The notes under the pieces were generated by a model. That model did not search any database. It saw only the letters and a list, made by a program, of their open reading frames with translations, and was not told the origin of the DNA. A stretch of DNA of 10,896 bases, taken from contig JBOFWM010000072.1 in assembly GCA_051653625.1 (NCBI GenBank), positions 1 through 10,896 on the forward strand. Direction: 5' to 3'. Positions 1 to 5,988 of this stretch are shown piece after piece. This stretch comes from SFDP01 sp051653625. GTDB taxonomy: Bacteria; Bacillota; Clostridia; Lachnospirales; Lachnospiraceae. A program made the translations under genes and the position numbers. How positions within the stretch are numbered: position 1 is the stretch's first letter; the number at the start of each line of letters is the position of its first letter.

Positions 1-20
1 GAATTATCAATTAAATAGTC

Positions 21-47
21 ATATATTTTTATCCCTTTCCATATAAT
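21..47 (+). promoter_or_regulatory. Putative sigma-E promoter of spoIVA
   Basis: An ATA at 21-23 (context GTCATAT) lies 16 bp before CATATAAT at 40-47. This resembles the sigma-E pattern of ATA-N16-18-CATACAnT known from Bacillus. Transcription would start near 53-55, leaving a leader of about 20 nt that carries the ribosome binding site. spoIVA is a mother-cell sigma-E gene in characterised spore formers, which supports the reading. The region is very A/T-rich, so chance matches are possible. Confidence 0.5.
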
Positions 48-73
48 GAATTAAGTATGGAAGGGGATTTTTT
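31..73 (+). terminator. Terminator-like hairpin overlapping the spoIVA ribosome binding site
   Basis: The arms at 31-43 and 56-68 pair over 13 bp with a single G-U wobble (36 with 63) and a 12-nt loop. The 3' arm is followed by T residues to 73, so T runs from 68 to 73 and meets the ATG at 74. The shape fits an intrinsic terminator for a gene upstream of the window. The 3' arm also contains the GGAAGGGGA ribosome binding site of spoIVA (59-67), so RNA entering from upstream would have that site paired. Whether it truly terminates cannot be told from sequence alone. Confidence 0.6.
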
Positions 74-1570
74 ATGGACACATTTAGTACAAACAAAGAA
101 TATAATTTATACAAAGACATACAGATGCGAACTGGAGGAGAAATATATATAGGTGTTGTAGGTCCAGTTAGAACAGGAAAATCTACATTCATTAAAAGAT
201 TTATGGATTTACTTGTTATACCATTTATGAAGGAATCATCTGAAAAGTTACGTGCACAAGACGAATTGCCACAAAGTGGAAGTGGAAAAACAATTACAAC
301 AACGGAACCTAAATTTATTCCAAAAGAAGCAGCAGAAGTAACGTTGTCTGGAGATGTTTTTGTAAAAGTAAGGTTAGTAGACTGCGTTGGCTTTATGGTA
401 GATGGTGCAACAGGACATTTAGAAGAAGAACAAGAACGAAAAGTAAAAACACCATGGTATCCAGAGGAAATCCCATTTACAAAAGCAGCAGAAATTGGGA
501 CTAAAAAAGTAATAACTGACCATGCAACAATCGGTGTTGTTATTACTACAGATGGAAGCATTGGTGAATTAAAGAGAAATGATTATATTGATGCAGAAGA
601 AAAAACAATTAGAGAGTTAAAAGCATTAAATAAACCATTCATTGTAATTGTAAATTCAACAAAGCCATATGGAGAAGAAGCAAATAGAGTAGTAGAGGAA
701 ATATCAAATTTACATCATGTTACAGCAATATCACTTAATTGTGAGCAAATGAAACAAGAAGACATACATAAAGTTTTAGAAAATGTACTATATGAATTTC
801 CTATTACAATGTTAGAAATATATACAAAAGCGTGGGTGGAGATGTTACCAAGGACAAATGATTTAAAGGCAGAGATTATTGAAAAAACAAGAGAGTACAT
901 GGAAAAAATACATTCTATAAAAGATGTGCTTTTGCAAGGGAAAACCAATATTTATAATAGCGAGTATTTGAAAAATAGTAGAATTGATAAAATTGATTTA
1001 TCAAATGGATGTATACAATTAATATTAGATGTTGATGATTCTTTTTATTATGAAATGATTTCTAAATTAATGGATACAAAAATTAGTGGAGAATATGATT
1101 TGATTGAATCAATAAAAAAATTATCGGAGATGAAATGCGAATATCAGAAAGTATTGAATGCGATGGAAATGGTTCGATACAAAGGATATGGTGTTGTAAA
1201 TCCAGAATTGGCAGAAATTAAATTAGAACCACCAGAAGTTATCAAACATGGAAATAAATATGGTGTAAAAATAAAAGCAACAAGTCCATCCTTACATATG
1301 ATCCGTGCAAATGTTAGTACTGAAATAGCACCTATTGTTGGTAGTAAAGAACAAGCAGATGATTTAGTACAATATATTGAAGAAAGCAGCCAGTCAAGTG
1401 ATGGTATTTGGGAAACAAATATTTTTGGTAAAACAGTAAAGCAATTAATTTATGACGGCATTGAAAATAAAATTTCTAAAATTAGTGATGAAAGCCAGAT
1501 GAATTTACAAGAATCTATGCAAAAAATAGTAAATGATAGTTCGGGAGGAATGATTTTTATTATCATTTAA
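74..1570 (+). CDS. spoIVA: Stage IV sporulation protein A (spore coat basement ATPase)
   Basis: SpoIVA hydrolyses ATP and polymerises on the forespore outer membrane as the base layer for coat assembly; cortex formation also depends on it. The 498 residues match the family length (about 492 in Bacillus subtilis) and are recognisable throughout. The N-terminal NTPase domain has a Walker A motif GPVRTGKS at 30-37, the conserved AQDELPQS at 61-68, GKTITTTEPKF at 71-81 and a Walker B-like VRLVDCVG at 99-106. The C terminus ends SSGGMIFIII, close to the hydrophobic tail that in B. subtilis contributes to membrane docking with SpoVM. The ATG at 74 has GGAAGGGG about 7 nt upstream and puts the Walker A motif a few residues further in than in Bacillus. 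The gene is monocistronic: it has its own sigma-E-like promoter and a terminator follows. The reading frame is intact. Confidence 0.97.
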   Translation: MDTFSTNKEYNLYKDIQMRTGGEIYIGVVGPVRTGKSTFIKRFMDLLVIPFMKESSEKLRAQDELPQSGSGKTITTTEPKFIPKEAAEVTLSGDVFVKVRLVDCVGFMVDGATGHLEEEQERKVKTPWYPEEIPFTKAAEIGTKKVITDHATIGVVITTDGSIGELKRNDYIDAEEKTIRELKALNKPFIVIVNSTKPYGEEANRVVEEISNLHHVTAISLNCEQMKQEDIHKVLENVLYEFPITMLEIYTKAWVEMLPRTNDLKAEIIEKTREYMEKIHSIKDVLLQGKTNIYNSEYLKNSRIDKIDLSNGCIQLILDVDDSFYYEMISKLMDTKISGEYDLIESIKKLSEMKCEYQKVLNAMEMVRYKGYGVVNPELAEIKLEPPEVIKHGNKYGVKIKATSPSLHMIRANVSTEIAPIVGSKEQADDLVQYIEESSQSSDGIWETNIFGKTVKQLIYDGIENKISKISDESQMNLQESMQKIVNDSSGGMIFIII

Positions 1571-1598
1571 TATTACAAATTCTATATATTTAGTAAGG

Positions 1599-1642
1599 AA
1601 TAGAGAAATTTAATTGAAAATAATTAAATTTCTCTATTTCAT
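1599..1642 (+). terminator. Hairpin terminator after spoIVA
   Basis: A perfect 17-bp inverted repeat (1599-1615 with 1622-1638) encloses the 6-nt loop GAAAAT. The stem is mostly A/T with a central GAGAAA/TTTCTC block. The downstream T-tract is interrupted (TTCATTTG), so termination may be moderate. It starts 28 bp after the spoIVA stop and separates spoIVA from the purine operon. Confidence 0.7.
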
Positions 1643-1670
1643 TTGTTAATTTTATGATAAAATATATAAG
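1643..1670 (+). promoter_or_regulatory. Possible sigma-A promoter of the purine operon
   Basis: TTGTTA at 1643-1648 and TATAAG at 1665-1670 are spaced by 16 bp. Other -10-like hexamers overlap, for example TATAGA at 1675-1680 preceded by TG, so the exact position is uncertain. A promoter is expected here because a terminator lies just upstream and a well-formed gene start just downstream. Confidence 0.35.
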
Positions 1671-1704
1671 TTGTTATAGAATAACGATAAAAGGAGAGGT
1701 GTAT

Positions 1705-2526
1705 ATGAATCATGTATATGAGAAATTAGTAAAGACTTTAACAAGTGTACAAGCTAAGGTTGATTTTAAGCCAGAGATTGCTATTGTTCTTGGCTCTGGC
1801 TTAGGAGATTATGCAAAGGATATTGAAATTGTTTGCGAACTTCCATATAGTGAGATAGATGGTTTTCCAACATCTACAGTAGTGGGACATGATGGAAAGT
1901 TTATATTTGGTTATGTCGAAAAAAAACCTGTTGTTTGTATGAAAGGAAGAGTCCATTATTATGAAGGATACGATATATCAGATGTAGTTCTTCCAATAAG
2001 ATTAATGGGTCTTTTAGGGGCTAAAATTTTATTTTTGACAAACGCGTCAGGTGGGATCAATCAATCATTTAAAGCTGGGGATTTTATGTTGATTACCGAT
2101 CATATTTCAATGTTTACACCTAATCCACTAATTGGAAAAAATATAGAGGAATTAGGAACAAGATTTCCAGATATGAGTAGTATTTACGATGAATCGTTGC
2201 AACAAATTATTAAACAAGTTGCTATTTCCAATGAGATTGACCTTAAAGAAGGTGTTTATGCACAATTAACAGGACCATCTTTTGAATCACCAGCTGAAAT
2301 TAGATTTTTGCAAAAAATGGATGTAGATGCTGTTGGAATGTCCACTGTAATTGAAGCGATTGTTGCAAATCATATGGGGATGAAAGTTTGTGGCATTTCA
2401 TGTGTATGTAATTTAGCAGCTGGTCTAAGTAATAACCCGCTAACTCATGATGAGGTACAAGAAGCAGCGAGTATTGCTGCTCCAAAGTTTAAAAAATTAT
2501 TAACAGAATCAGTAAAGAAATTTTAA
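1705..2526 (+). CDS. punA: Purine nucleoside phosphorylase, trimeric type
   Basis: The enzyme splits purine (deoxy)nucleosides with phosphate into a free base and (deoxy)ribose-1-phosphate, a cytosolic salvage step. The 273 residues carry the low-molecular-mass trimeric PNP signatures: GSGLGD at 30-35, the phosphate-site stretch GRVHYYEGY at 81-89, TNASGGIN at 112-119, GPSFESPAEIR at 190-200 and GMSTV at 211-215. Glu194 and Asn236 align with the human Glu201/Asn243 pair that selects 6-oxopurines, so guanine and hypoxanthine nucleosides are the likely substrates. The frame is open back to 1654, but the ATG at 1705 is preceded by AAGGAGAGG (1691-1699) at proper spacing, while the upstream codons are not PNP-like; I therefore start at 1705. 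The common GMSTVPE is GMSTVIE here. It is the first gene of a probable operon with the NCS2 permease. Confidence 0.95.
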   Translation: MNHVYEKLVKTLTSVQAKVDFKPEIAIVLGSGLGDYAKDIEIVCELPYSEIDGFPTSTVVGHDGKFIFGYVEKKPVVCMKGRVHYYEGYDISDVVLPIRLMGLLGAKILFLTNASGGINQSFKAGDFMLITDHISMFTPNPLIGKNIEELGTRFPDMSSIYDESLQQIIKQVAISNEIDLKEGVYAQLTGPSFESPAEIRFLQKMDVDAVGMSTVIEAIVANHMGMKVCGISCVCNLAAGLSNNPLTHDEVQEAASIAAPKFKKLLTESVKKF

Positions 2527-2544
2527 AAAGGAGAAAGAAAAAAT

Positions 2545-3912
2545 ATGTTAGAAAATTTTTTCAAATTAAAAGAAAACAAAACAGATATGAAAACGGAGGT
2601 TATGGCAGGTATTACAACCTTTATGACAATGGCATACATTTTAGCTGTTAATCCTAGTATTTTATCAGCAACAGGAATGGATGCAAATGCAGTTCTAATT
2701 GCGACAGCATTAGCAAGTTTTATAGGAACATTACTTATGGCAATTTTAGCAAATTACCCATTTGCACTTGCTCCAGGTATGGGATTAAATGCATATTTTG
2801 CATATACAGTTGTAATTGGTATGGGATATAGTTGGCAAGTTGCATTACTTGCTGTATTTGTAGAAGGATTAATTTTTATTGTATTATCGCTTACTAATGT
2901 AAGAGAAGCGATTTTTAATGCAATTCCACTTACCTTGAAATCGGCTGTAAGTGTTGGGATTGGTTTATTTGTTGCTTTTATCGGATTGCAAAATGCAAAG
3001 TTAATCGTGGGTGATGATGCAACCTTAATTAGTTATCAAACATTTAAAGGAGAATTATTTTCTTCAGTTGGTGTTGGAGCAATTCTTGCACTTGTAGGAA
3101 CTTTAATTACTGCTATTTTTCTAATAAAAAAAATAAAAGGTGGAATTCTTTTTGGAATTCTTGCAACATGGATTTTAGGTATTATTGCAGAATTAATAGG
3201 TATTTATGTTCCAAATTTTGAAGTCGGTATGTATTCAACAATTCCAACTCAAATTTTTAGTTTTGATTTTACTTCATTAGGAAGTACAGTAGGACAAGTA
3301 TTTCAAGTTGATTTTAGTTCTATTGGTTGGTTGAATTTTATTGTGGTTGTATTTGCATTTTTGTTTGTAGATTTATTTGATACATTAGGAACTTTGATTG
3401 GAGTAGCATCAAAAGCAGATATGCTTGATAAGGATGGAAAATTACCACGTATTAAAGGAGCATTAATGGCAGATTCTATTGCTACGTCAATAGGAGCAAT
3501 ACTTGGGACATCTACTACAACTACATATGTTGAAAGTGCAGCTGGTGTGACAGAAGGTGGAAGAACTGGTTTAACAGCAATAGTAACTGGTTTCTTATTT
3601 TTAATTTCGATTATATTTGCACCTTTATTTTTAACAATTCCTTCATTTGCAGTTGCGCCTGCATTAATTATTGTAGGATTTTATATGATGAGCTCTGTTG
3701 CAAAAATTAATTTTGATGATATGACAGAAGCAATTCCAGCATTTTTAACAATTCTATTTATGCCATTGGCATATAGTATTGCAGAAGGTATTGCAATAGG
3801 AGTAATTTCTTATACACTTATTAATACAATAACTAGAGTAAAAGGAAAAAAAGTAAGCATTTTAATGTATGTTTTAACGATATTGTTTATTGCAAAATAT
3901 ATTTTCCTTTAA
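2545..3912 (+). CDS. NCS2-family purine-base permease (PbuG/AdeP-like)
   Basis: This is an integral membrane transporter, most likely a proton-coupled importer of hypoxanthine, guanine or adenine. The 455 residues are hydrophobic almost throughout, consistent with the 12-14 membrane segments of the family. Motifs seen are TTFMTMAYILAVNP at 24-37, APGMGLNAYFAYTVVIGMG from 76, FVDLFDTLGTL at 274-284 and GTSTTTTYVES at 321-331. This set matches the COG2252 branch (Bacillus PbuG, E. coli AdeP/GhxP) rather than the uracil/xanthine branch. The ATG has AAGGAGA 10 nt upstream and begins 18 bp after the PNP stop, so co-transcription is likely. Placement behind a 6-oxopurine-type PNP favours hypoxanthine or guanine, but the substrate is inferred from context; no symbol is given for that reason. 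Confidence 0.93.
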   Translation: MLENFFKLKENKTDMKTEVMAGITTFMTMAYILAVNPSILSATGMDANAVLIATALASFIGTLLMAILANYPFALAPGMGLNAYFAYTVVIGMGYSWQVALLAVFVEGLIFIVLSLTNVREAIFNAIPLTLKSAVSVGIGLFVAFIGLQNAKLIVGDDATLISYQTFKGELFSSVGVGAILALVGTLITAIFLIKKIKGGILFGILATWILGIIAELIGIYVPNFEVGMYSTIPTQIFSFDFTSLGSTVGQVFQVDFSSIGWLNFIVVVFAFLFVDLFDTLGTLIGVASKADMLDKDGKLPRIKGALMADSIATSIGAILGTSTTTTYVESAAGVTEGGRTGLTAIVTGFLFLISIIFAPLFLTIPSFAVAPALIIVGFYMMSSVAKINFDDMTEAIPAFLTILFMPLAYSIAEGIAIGVISYTLINTITRVKGKKVSILMYVLTILFIAKYIFL

Positions 3913-3933
3913 AAGATAGGAAGGAAATAAAGT

Positions 3934-5583
3934 ATGGAATACCTTTTATTTGTAGGCGTAATTGTACTGTTTATGATTATTTTAGCAATCAAAGGATTTT
4001 TTGATGATAAAAAGAATGCAGTGCAGTATAAAAAAAAGTGTAACGATGAATATGGAAAAGATGTAAAAAGAGAGTATACAACGTTAGAATTTGAAACGAT
4101 TGCGAAATATTTTGAACATAATAAAAAAGAGGATTCCATAGATGATATTACATGGAATGATTTTGATATGGATGAAATCTATAAAAAAATAAATTTCACA
4201 AAATGTTCTATTGGAGATGAATATTTATATTATTTACTTCGAAATCCTAAAAAAAAGACGCAAGAGTTAGAAGAATTAGAAAAACTTATTTCTTATATGG
4301 AAAATAATGAAGATATACGCATTGAATTACAGCATATTTTTCATAAAATAGGAAGATTATCTAAATATTCACTTTCAGAATATTTAGATAACCTTTTGGA
4401 ATTGAAAAAAGAAAAAAATATAAAACATTTTTGTATTGATGTTTCACTTTTTTTATGCATACTTTTATTATTTGTTGAATTTCAACAAGGATTTATTATG
4501 CTCTTTTTTATTCTATTATATAGCATTGCTTCATATTTTAAAGATAAAGGCAAAATTAATCCATATCTATCAAGTTTTACGCATATTATAAAAATGGTTA
4601 AGGCAATGGAAGCTTTAAATAAATATGAGCTTGAAAGAAAACAACCTAAAAAAGATGTATTATTACCATTATTAAAGAAATCTTATTTTATAGGAAATCA
4701 AACTTCATCAAGTGGAAGTCCGCTAAGTATTATTTGGGATTATATGTGTATGATTTTTCATATTGATTTGATTGTATTTAATCAAATGATGGCACTTGTT
4801 GAAAAAGAAAAAGATTATATTTGGGAAGTATTTGAATATATTGGCTTAATTGATTCATGTATTAGTATATCTTGCTTGCGATCTAGTCTAGAAGAATATT
4901 GTATTCCTACTTTCCGTGATGATTTATCAATAGAAATAACAAACGGATATCATCCATTAATAAAGAAACCAGTAAAAAATTCGATTTATACAAAAAAATC
5001 AATTTTACTGACAGGATCGAATGCCAGTGGAAAATCTACATTTTTAAAAATGGTTGGAATCAATGCATTATGCGCACAAAGTATTCATACATGTTTGGCG
5101 AAATCTTATAAAGGTTGTATTTGTGCAATTTATTCGTCTATGTCATTAAAAGATAATATAAGAAAAAAAGAGAGTTATTTCCTTGTTGAAATAAAAGCAA
5201 TAAAAAGAATTATAGATAAAACATTTGATAAAACTTTACCAGTGCTATGTTTTATTGACGAAGTACTTCGTGGAACAAATACAATAGAACGAATTGCAGC
5301 AAGTAGTTATATTTTAGAGACGATGGCTTATGAAAATTTACTTTGCTTTGCGGCAACGCATGATATTGAATTAACGTCTCTTCTTGAAAACATATACTCC
5401 AATTATCACTTTGAAGAACGAATAGTAGAAGATGATATTTTGTTTTCATACGATTTATTAGAAGGAAAAGCAACAACTAGAAACGCCATTGATTTATTAA
5501 AGGCAATGGGGTATCAAACAGAAATTGTAGAAAAAGCAAAAAATAGAGCAACTAATTTTTTAGAACACGGAATATGGAAATAA
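3934..5583 (+). CDS. Membrane-anchored MutS-like ATPase, function unknown
   Basis: The C-terminal third is a MutS-type ABC ATPase: Walker A GSNASGKST at 361-369, a signature-like SYFLVEI at 414-420 (MutS has STFMVEM), Walker B LCFIDEVLRGTNTIER at 438-453 and ATHDIEL at 474-480. Residues about 80-160 and 205-320 look like the helical core that precedes the ATPase in MutS. No mismatch-reading domain with an N-terminal F-x-E motif is visible, and the 549 residues are well short of MutS1. Hydrophobic segments at about 3-22, 166-183 and 186-203, judged with the flanking Lys residues, suggest three membrane helices and a cytoplasmic ATPase. It starts 21 bp after the permease with AGGAAGG 9 nt before the ATG, so it is probably the third gene of the purine operon. 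It is often annotated as a mismatch repair protein, but that role is doubtful for a membrane form. The family assignment is solid; the function is not known. Confidence 0.85.
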   Translation: MEYLLFVGVIVLFMIILAIKGFFDDKKNAVQYKKKCNDEYGKDVKREYTTLEFETIAKYFEHNKKEDSIDDITWNDFDMDEIYKKINFTKCSIGDEYLYYLLRNPKKKTQELEELEKLISYMENNEDIRIELQHIFHKIGRLSKYSLSEYLDNLLELKKEKNIKHFCIDVSLFLCILLLFVEFQQGFIMLFFILLYSIASYFKDKGKINPYLSSFTHIIKMVKAMEALNKYELERKQPKKDVLLPLLKKSYFIGNQTSSSGSPLSIIWDYMCMIFHIDLIVFNQMMALVEKEKDYIWEVFEYIGLIDSCISISCLRSSLEEYCIPTFRDDLSIEITNGYHPLIKKPVKNSIYTKKSILLTGSNASGKSTFLKMVGINALCAQSIHTCLAKSYKGCICAIYSSMSLKDNIRKKESYFLVEIKAIKRIIDKTFDKTLPVLCFIDEVLRGTNTIERIAASSYILETMAYENLLCFAATHDIELTSLLENIYSNYHFEERIVEDDILFSYDLLEGKATTRNAIDLLKAMGYQTEIVEKAKNRATNFLEHGIWK

Positions 5584-5597
5584 TTTGATTGCTTTTC

Positions 5598-5627
5598 TTG
5601 ACGATAATTCCTATTTAGTGGTATGAT
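5598..5627 (+). promoter_or_regulatory. Sigma-A promoter of the small membrane protein gene
   Basis: TTGACG at 5598-5603 and TATGAT at 5622-5627 are spaced by 18 bp, with an extended -10 TGG directly before the -10. The start would lie near 5634, giving a leader of about 37 nt. It begins 15 bp after the MutS-like gene stop, with no clear hairpin between, so some read-through from the purine operon is possible. Confidence 0.65.
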
Positions 5628-5670
5628 ATATACAATAGTTTGGTAAATTTTATTTTAGAGAGGATAAGAT

Positions 5671-5826
5671 ATGGTGAATAATTTAATTGCTTTCTTAAAT
5701 ATGTTTTTATCTTACGTTCTACTTTTAGCAATTATTGTTGTTATTGCTGGAATTGGAATGGTAGTAGGAACAAAGTTAAGAAAAAAGAAAGACTTAGAGT
5801 CAAAAAAAGAAGAAATGAAAGTATGA
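5671..5826 (+). CDS. Small single-span membrane protein, 51 residues, unknown function
   Basis: An ATG at 5671 follows AGAGAGG (5657-5663) and opens a 51-codon frame ending in TGA. The product has a short amphipathic start (MVNNLIAFLNMF), one hydrophobic span at about 12-33 with glycines near its end (IAGIGMVVG), and a strongly charged tail from residue 35 (KLRKKKDLESKKEEMK). The positive-inside rule places the C terminus in the cytoplasm. It has its own promoter and a terminator 21 bp downstream, so it looks like a real monocistronic gene rather than noise. I do not recognise a named family. Small proteins of this shape are common in Clostridia, and a regulatory or scaffold role next to nrdD cannot be judged from sequence. 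Confidence 0.75.
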   Translation: MVNNLIAFLNMFLSYVLLLAIIVVIAGIGMVVGTKLRKKKDLESKKEEMKV

Positions 5827-5841
5827 TTAAATAGAAAAAAT

Positions 5842-5875
5842 AAAAAAGTGTTCATGAAAATGAACGCTTTTTTAT
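5842..5875 (+). terminator. Intrinsic terminator after the small membrane protein gene
   Basis: The stem GTGTTCAT (5848-5855) pairs with ATGAACGC (5860-5867), with one G-T wobble, around the loop GAAA. Six A residues on the left and six T residues on the right extend it. This is a classic intrinsic terminator that could also work from the opposite strand. It isolates the small gene from the nrdD promoter that follows. Confidence 0.85.
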
Positions 5876-5878
5876 TTC

Positions 5879-5908
5879 TTGACAATATGTATGTTCTAGA
5901 TTTATACT
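5879..5908 (+). promoter_or_regulatory. Sigma-A promoter of nrdD-nrdG-dut
   Basis: A perfect -35 TTGACA (5879-5884) and TATACT (5903-5908) are spaced by 18 bp. The start is expected near 5914-5916, giving a leader of about 75 nt before nrdD. The -35 begins directly after the T-tract of the upstream terminator. Confidence 0.7.
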
Positions 5909-5915
5909 TAAAGGC

Positions 5916-5933
5916 ACCACAACATATTGTGGT
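5916..5933 (+). promoter_or_regulatory. Candidate NrdR box at the nrdD transcription start
   Basis: The 18-bp palindrome ACCACAACATATTGTGGT has perfect 7-bp arms (ACCACAA/TTGTGGT). Its inner 16 bp resemble the NrdR consensus ACAC-W-ATATAT-W-GTGT. It begins about 8 bp after the -10 hexamer, over the expected start, where a bound repressor would block transcription. NrdR is the usual nucleotide-sensing repressor of bacterial ribonucleotide reductase genes. Known sites are usually paired; only weak matches are seen nearby, for example 5945-5960. Confidence 0.6.
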
Positions 5934-5988
5934 TCAAAAAAAAATATCAATATATGTAGTAAATTGTAATTGTAGGAGGAATTTTTGA

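Noticed and set aside
19..561. Long open frame on the minus strand opposite spoIVA, and several shorter minus-strand frames across the window.
   Set aside because: They lie opposite well-identified genes, lack family motifs and have low-complexity Ser/Leu/Phe-rich translations typical of the reverse of A/T-rich coding DNA.
1571..1704. A purine riboswitch before the PNP gene.
   Set aside because: The space is taken by a plain terminator hairpin and a promoter. No three-way-junction pattern or conserved purine-aptamer core is visible, and the leader after the promoter is too short.
3934..5583. The MutS-like protein as part of a defence system.
   Set aside because: There is no nuclease, methylase, toxin or mobile gene nearby; its neighbours are housekeeping purine salvage genes.
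5936..5944. A run of nine A residues in the nrdD leader as a possible phase-variation tract.
   Set aside because: It lies downstream of the promoter and outside any coding frame, and such runs are expected in a genome this A/T-rich.
5945..5960. A second NrdR box downstream of the first.
   Set aside because: Only the A/T core matches; the outer arms are not palindromic, and the centre-to-centre distance of 28 bp is not the usual spacing.
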